Source of the DNA: JBGFRR01 sp041695045
Lineage (GTDB): Bacteria > Bacteroidota > Ignavibacteria > UBA10030
DNA: 9,306 nucleotides
Assembly (NCBI GenBank): GCA_041695045.1
Contig: JBGFRR010000017.1
Location: 1 to 9,306, forward strand
Reading direction: 5' to 3'
Position 1 is the stretch's first letter. Each line of letters starts with the position of its first letter. The position numbers were made by a program, and so were the translations under genes. This document shows, piece by piece, positions 6,190 through 9,306 of this stretch. The notes below the pieces were generated by a model that was given only the letters and a program-made list of their open reading frames with translations, did not search any database and had not been told where the DNA came from.

Positions 6190-8724
6190 ATGTTTGAAAT
6201 TCCAAAATTCATGTTTCGGTATTCGACTCTATTCCTCTTCTGCTGTTTTTCAATCCTGTCTGAAACCACGGCACAGGATCGCGGACAGGTTCACTCGTTT
6301 CATTTTCGAAATCTGGAACTCCGCGCCGCTCTCGACTCATTGCTTCGCTGGTATGCGGTTCCGTTGATTTATCTCGACGAAGATGTCGCCGCAAAGCGCG
6401 TCACCATCAACTGTGTGAATTGCAGTTTTGAGGATGCTCTGCAGCGAGTCATTGAGGGACAAGGGCTCACTGCGAAAACTGTCGGTGAGCAGATCATCCT
6501 CCGGCGGATCGTCACAGAAATGGACATCCGCTCCACGTTCGCGGGAATAATCAGAGACTCGCTTACGCGCGAACCTGTGTTTGCCGCCGATGTGTTGCTC
6601 CTCAAGGAGGAAATCGCTCCGGAATCGAACTCTCCATCGCCCCAAAAAATTCACAGATGGTCTTCCACGAACCAATTCGGATTCTTTTCGCTGCGGAACA
6701 TTCAGCCCGGCAGGTACGTGCTCCATATCCGTCGCCTTGGTTATCGAACCGTCAACCTTCCGCTCGATGTTCCCGCAAGCACGCACATGCGGCGAGACGT
6801 CACTCTCCTTGAAGAGCAAGTTGTTCATCCGGAGGTAACGGTGGAGGGACGGCGCTCGGCGTTTTTGGCGTCAGAAGGCGTTTCGCGTGGAATCTACGTC
6901 CGAGCAACACCGTCCGATCACAACCAGTATCTACTTGAAGGAGCAAGGATCTATAACCCACTTCATTTCGGCGGTGTGATGAGCAGTTTTAACAGCGACG
7001 CACTGCGGGATGTGCAGTTGGTGGCAGGGGGTGTTCCTCCCTCCTATGGCGGACGCATCGGCGGCATTCTCGACGTCGTGTTGCGGGATGGAGCCGAGAA
7101 CAAACTTGGGGGATTTGTGTCGGTCGGCTCTCTCGGCTCCCATCTCGTTCTTGAAGGACCTCTCGCCGGAGCCACTACTTTTATGCTTTCGGGGAGGCGA
7201 GGTTATCCCGACCTCTTCGTTCCGTGGTACCGCTCGAACGCGAAGTCGAGTGATTTGAATTCCGCGGAGATAATGGGGAAGATCGCTCATCCGCTCTCCA
7301 ACGATCAACAACTCTCACTCAGCGCTTACTTCAGCCGAGACGGTTATGACAACACCGTGCAAGAGAGCAATAGGGCACTTCTCTCGAACTCGCTCTCGTG
7401 GGGCAATGCCGCCGTAAACTTCCGATGGTTTGGGATCGTTTCCCCTTCCCTTTTCTTTTCAACCTCGGCAATCTACTCGCGTTACGGTTTCGATGTCGAA
7501 CATCTTCTCGACCCCACGGTCAGCCTGTGGGGCGGCAGCACTTTGCCGCCGTCGGTCGTTTCCGACTTTCGTATTGAAGACGTTTCACTCCGCGCACAGG
7601 CCGAGTATTTCTACGATGAGTTCCACACTCTCCTTGCCGGTGTTGAACTCACACGCCACCGGCTCTCGGGAGAAGTGAGTGCGTTCTCCAGTCAAGTCGC
7701 GCCCATGTCGTTCGAAGATTACGCACCGTGGGAGTTGGCCGTCTATGCTCAGGATCAATGGCGGTTGGTTCCTTCGGTGTTGGCGGGACTGGGCGCGCGT
7801 GCGACCTCCTTCGTTTCGAAACAGGGATCCTTCTCTGCCATCGATCCACGCTTCTCGCTCCTCGTGTCGTTGAGAGATGATTTCCGTTTGTACTCTTCTC
7901 TTTCCGCTGTTCAGCAGTTCCTCCATCCGTATCGCCACAGCGGCATCTTTCTGTTCTATCCGTCGATCTTCTTCTACCCTTCCACGGACGAGATCAAGCC
8001 CACCACGTCACTGCAAGTCTCTGCCGGCATGGAGAAGACCTCCTCGGACGGCTATCGAATGGCGGCTGAGATGTATTACAGGACGACGCAGAAATTGCAT
8101 GAGTTTGTGTACGACACCACCGCGGCTACTGGGCTCGCGGACGCACTGCTTCTCGGCGAAGGGAACGTGTACGGAGTCGAGGCGACCGTGGACAAACGTT
8201 ACGGCGCGCTCACCGGCTCGTTACGCTACAGCTTTTCGTGGGCAACGAACCGGTTCGATGAACTGAATGATGGAGAACCGTTCAGGCCGCGATTTGACCG
8301 CCGGCACGAACTGTATGCAACGCTCTCCTACGCTCCGCGGGAAGATTGGAATGTTGGAGCGATGTGTCTTCTTTCATCGAATGAGTTCCTCTCCTTCACA
8401 CCGACCGGAGTACTGGCTTCAGCAGCAAGCGATGGGCGAACGATCCGAGCATACGCTGAAGCGAAGTATGCAGAGCCATATGATCTCAACGGCGGCCGTT
8501 TGCCGGGCTTTCAGCGGCTTGAGCTCCGTGTGCAACACAGAACTTCCGTGTGGGGCGCTCCGATGGAAGCAACTCTCCGACTTGTGAACGGCTATGGTCT
8601 GGTCGATCCCTTCGTTTGGGAAGTACGGCAACAACGTGATGATCGACTCAAGTGGCGTGCTCGTTTCGATGCGCCGCCGTTGTTTCCGCTCTATCCGGTG
8701 TTGAGTATGGCCGTGAGATTTTAA
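6190..8724 (+). CDS. TonB-dependent receptor with STN signalling domain
   Basis: An 844-residue outer-membrane receptor that would import or sense a ligand using TonB energy. A signal peptide covers about 1-28 (TTAQ before DR). STN domain: about 34-106 (FHFRNLELRAALDSLL to IILRR), with an uncommon CxxC pair at Cys75/Cys78. A carboxypeptidase-regulatory-like domain lies at about 115-205 (FAGIIRDSLTREPV, FGFFSLRNIQPGRYVLHI, LGYRT). The plug spans about 210-330, with QYLLEGARIYNPLHFGG, DVQLVAGGVPPSYGGRIGG and LDVVLRDG. The beta-barrel runs to the end, MAVRF, with the usual terminal Phe. There is no clear Shine-Dalgarno sequence. The ATG at 6211 is an alternative start giving a more typical signal peptide. 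The STN domain fits signalling to the FecR-like protein at 751-1674. No SusD gene is nearby. Receptor call is firm; the ligand is unknown. Confidence 0.94.
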   Translation: MFEIPKFMFRYSTLFLFCCFSILSETTAQDRGQVHSFHFRNLELRAALDSLLRWYAVPLIYLDEDVAAKRVTINCVNCSFEDALQRVIEGQGLTAKTVGEQIILRRIVTEMDIRSTFAGIIRDSLTREPVFAADVLLLKEEIAPESNSPSPQKIHRWSSTNQFGFFSLRNIQPGRYVLHIRRLGYRTVNLPLDVPASTHMRRDVTLLEEQVVHPEVTVEGRRSAFLASEGVSRGIYVRATPSDHNQYLLEGARIYNPLHFGGVMSSFNSDALRDVQLVAGGVPPSYGGRIGGILDVVLRDGAENKLGGFVSVGSLGSHLVLEGPLAGATTFMLSGRRGYPDLFVPWYRSNAKSSDLNSAEIMGKIAHPLSNDQQLSLSAYFSRDGYDNTVQESNRALLSNSLSWGNAAVNFRWFGIVSPSLFFSTSAIYSRYGFDVEHLLDPTVSLWGGSTLPPSVVSDFRIEDVSLRAQAEYFYDEFHTLLAGVELTRHRLSGEVSAFSSQVAPMSFEDYAPWELAVYAQDQWRLVPSVLAGLGARATSFVSKQGSFSAIDPRFSLLVSLRDDFRLYSSLSAVQQFLHPYRHSGIFLFYPSIFFYPSTDEIKPTTSLQVSAGMEKTSSDGYRMAAEMYYRTTQKLHEFVYDTTAATGLADALLLGEGNVYGVEATVDKRYGALTGSLRYSFSWATNRFDELNDGEPFRPRFDRRHELYATLSYAPREDWNVGAMCLLSSNEFLSFTPTGVLASAASDGRTIRAYAEAKYAEPYDLNGGRLPGFQRLELRVQHRTSVWGAPMEATLRLVNGYGLVDPFVWEVRQQRDDRLKWRARFDAPPLFPLYPVLSMAVRF

Positions 8725-8729
8725 TGTAG

Positions 8730-8749
8730 GACGGAACTCCAGTCCCGTC
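8730..8749. repeat. 20-base near-palindrome after the receptor gene
   Basis: Arms GACGGAACT (8730-8738) and AGTCCCGTC (8741-8749) are reverse complements except for one position (8735/8744), with a two-base centre. It may be an mRNA 3'-end hairpin or a protein-binding site. The position five bases after the stop codon suits transcript protection. Confidence 0.5.
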
Positions 8750-8761
8750 AACGATAAAAAC

Positions 8762-8821
8762 AATCTCGAACGTCCAATGTTCAACGTAGAATGTAGAAGT
8801 CGCTTCGACGTTCGACATTCC
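8762..8821. repeat. Seven-base periodic tract with inverted arms
   Basis: From 8762 to 8803 six units of seven bases each begin with AA: AATCTCG, AACGTCC, AATGTTC, AACGTAG, AATGTAG, AAGTCGC. From 8806 to 8819 the same pattern appears on the other strand as AATGTCG and AACGTCG. The arms can fold: GAATGT (8789-8794) pairs with ACATTC (8815-8820) and, inside it, GTCG (8799-8802) with CGAC (8806-8809). It is unlike codon structure or a CRISPR repeat. Confidence 0.6.
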
Positions 8822-8842
8822 GATGCAAAGGGTCAACTGCGA

Positions 8843-9306
8843 ATGAACGTTAAGTATGTTTTTACCATTACCTGTGGTCTCGCTCTAGTCGGCTGCGGCG
8901 TTCTCGATCTCGGAGACTCGGTTGGTCTGAGGATTCGGACGGACAAGAATACCTACGTTCCCGACCCATCGGAGACAATTCGATTGACAGTGGAGAATGT
9001 GGCAACACAAACGGTCTATTTTATGTGCACGGGCCAGATTTATCTTGAAGAGATCCGCAACGGAGAAGTAACGGGCACGTGGCAGGTTCACGGGTTTGAG
9101 AAGTGTGGCGCAGTGAATCCCGTCCATCGGAAGGAATCCAGACAATTTGAAATGTCTTTTCGCGGTCTGCTCGGTCTGGGAACGATTGACAGGACACGCT
9201 TTGACGCCAGCGCCTCCTATCAGCTCCGCGTAGACCTTTACTCGGACCAACACATGCGACGTCTGCTCGATCGCAGGCATAGGATATCAAACCGATTTAT
9301 GATTCA
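8843..9306 (+). CDS. Small lipoprotein with Ig-like beta domain, 5' part only
   Basis: An open frame from the ATG at 8843 runs off the window end after 154 codons. The first 18 residues are a lipoprotein signal: MNVK, a hydrophobic core, then a canonical LVGC lipobox with Cys18. The following part has the look of an Ig-like/BsuPI-type domain: 'RIRTDKNTYVP' near residue 30, 'IRLTVENVATQTVYF' near 46-60, then YLEEIRNGEV and QLRVDLYSD. Such domains are common in small Bacteroidota lipoproteins; their role is mostly unknown. No Shine-Dalgarno sequence is seen. It lies 118 bp after the receptor on the same strand, so it could be the last or next gene of the same cluster or independent. Minus-strand reading frames over the same bases (8885-9290) lack these features and are taken as chance. 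Confidence 0.75.
   Translation, partial: MNVKYVFTITCGLALVGCGVLDLGDSVGLRIRTDKNTYVPDPSETIRLTVENVATQTVYFMCTGQIYLEEIRNGEVTGTWQVHGFEKCGAVNPVHRKESRQFEMSFRGLLGLGTIDRTRFDASASYQLRVDLYSDQHMRRLLDRRHRISNRFMI

Larger units (their letters stand above)
8725..8842. other. Gene-free spacer with two structured repeats
   Basis: The 118 bases between the receptor and the next gene hold no ORF of note. They contain the near-palindrome at 8730-8749 and the seven-base periodic tract at 8762-8821. No U-run follows either hairpin on the + strand, so neither is a standard terminator. Confidence 0.7.

Noticed and set aside
6337..6828. Long minus-strand open frame of 163 codons inside the receptor gene
   Set aside because: It is antisense to the STN and regulatory-like domains, which are clear on the + strand; codon bias of the + strand gene explains the open frame.
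8762..8821. Periodic tract as a CRISPR array
   Set aside because: Units are seven bases with no spacers and no cas genes are nearby.
8885..9290. Overlapping minus-strand open frames of 131 and 89 codons near the window end
   Set aside because: The + strand frame from 8843 has a lipoprotein signal and an Ig-like pattern over the same bases; the minus frames show no signal, domain or start site.

Overview
The window reads as a piece of chromosome from a Bacteroidota/Chlorobiota-type (FCB group) bacterium, most likely close to Ignavibacteria or Kryptonia. The evidence is a type IX secretion (T9SS) C-terminal domain of the 'NFPNPFNP' kind at 4375-6153, a FecR-like protein ending in an STN/DUF4974-like domain, and a TonB-dependent receptor with STN, carboxypeptidase-regulatory-like and plug domains. 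This is family recognition, not a database match. All supported protein genes lie on the + strand. I see no tRNA, rRNA, CRISPR array, transposase or phage gene.

Layout: (1) 18-704, a small secreted, probably outer-membrane beta-barrel protein. (2) 751-1674, a membrane-anchored FecR-like anti-sigma/signal-transducing protein. (3) 1714-2850 and 3037-4167, two tandem paralogues predicted to be lipoproteins with a seven-bladed beta-propeller. (4) 4375-6153, a modular secreted protein (N-terminal beta domain, two related repeat domains, FN3-like domain, T9SS sorting domain). (5) 6190-8724, an 844-residue TonB-dependent receptor with an STN signalling domain. (6) 8725-8842, a gene-free spacer holding a near-palindrome and a seven-base periodic inverted repeat. 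(7) 8843 to the window end, the 5' part of a small lipoprotein gene with a canonical lipobox.

How the genes may work together: the FecR-like protein and the STN-bearing receptor are the two membrane parts of a Fec-type transenvelope signalling pathway, in which the receptor's periplasmic STN domain talks to FecR and FecR controls an ECF sigma factor. No sigma factor gene is inside the window. Between the two signalling genes sits a cargo block of cell-surface proteins, the propeller lipoproteins and the T9SS protein, which may be capture or accessory partners of the receptor. The ligand cannot be read from the sequence.

The most interesting signal is not a protein. Each propeller gene is followed by a related ~110-140 bp block that makes best sense as a small structured RNA on the minus strand (about 3000 to 2886 and 4320 to 4203). 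On that strand each copy ends in a GC-rich hairpin followed by a U tract. Three base changes between the copies keep helices paired by G-U/G-C exchange only when read as minus-strand RNA; on the + strand they give A-C mismatches. The paralogues are also mosaic: near-identical ends flank a strongly diverged middle.
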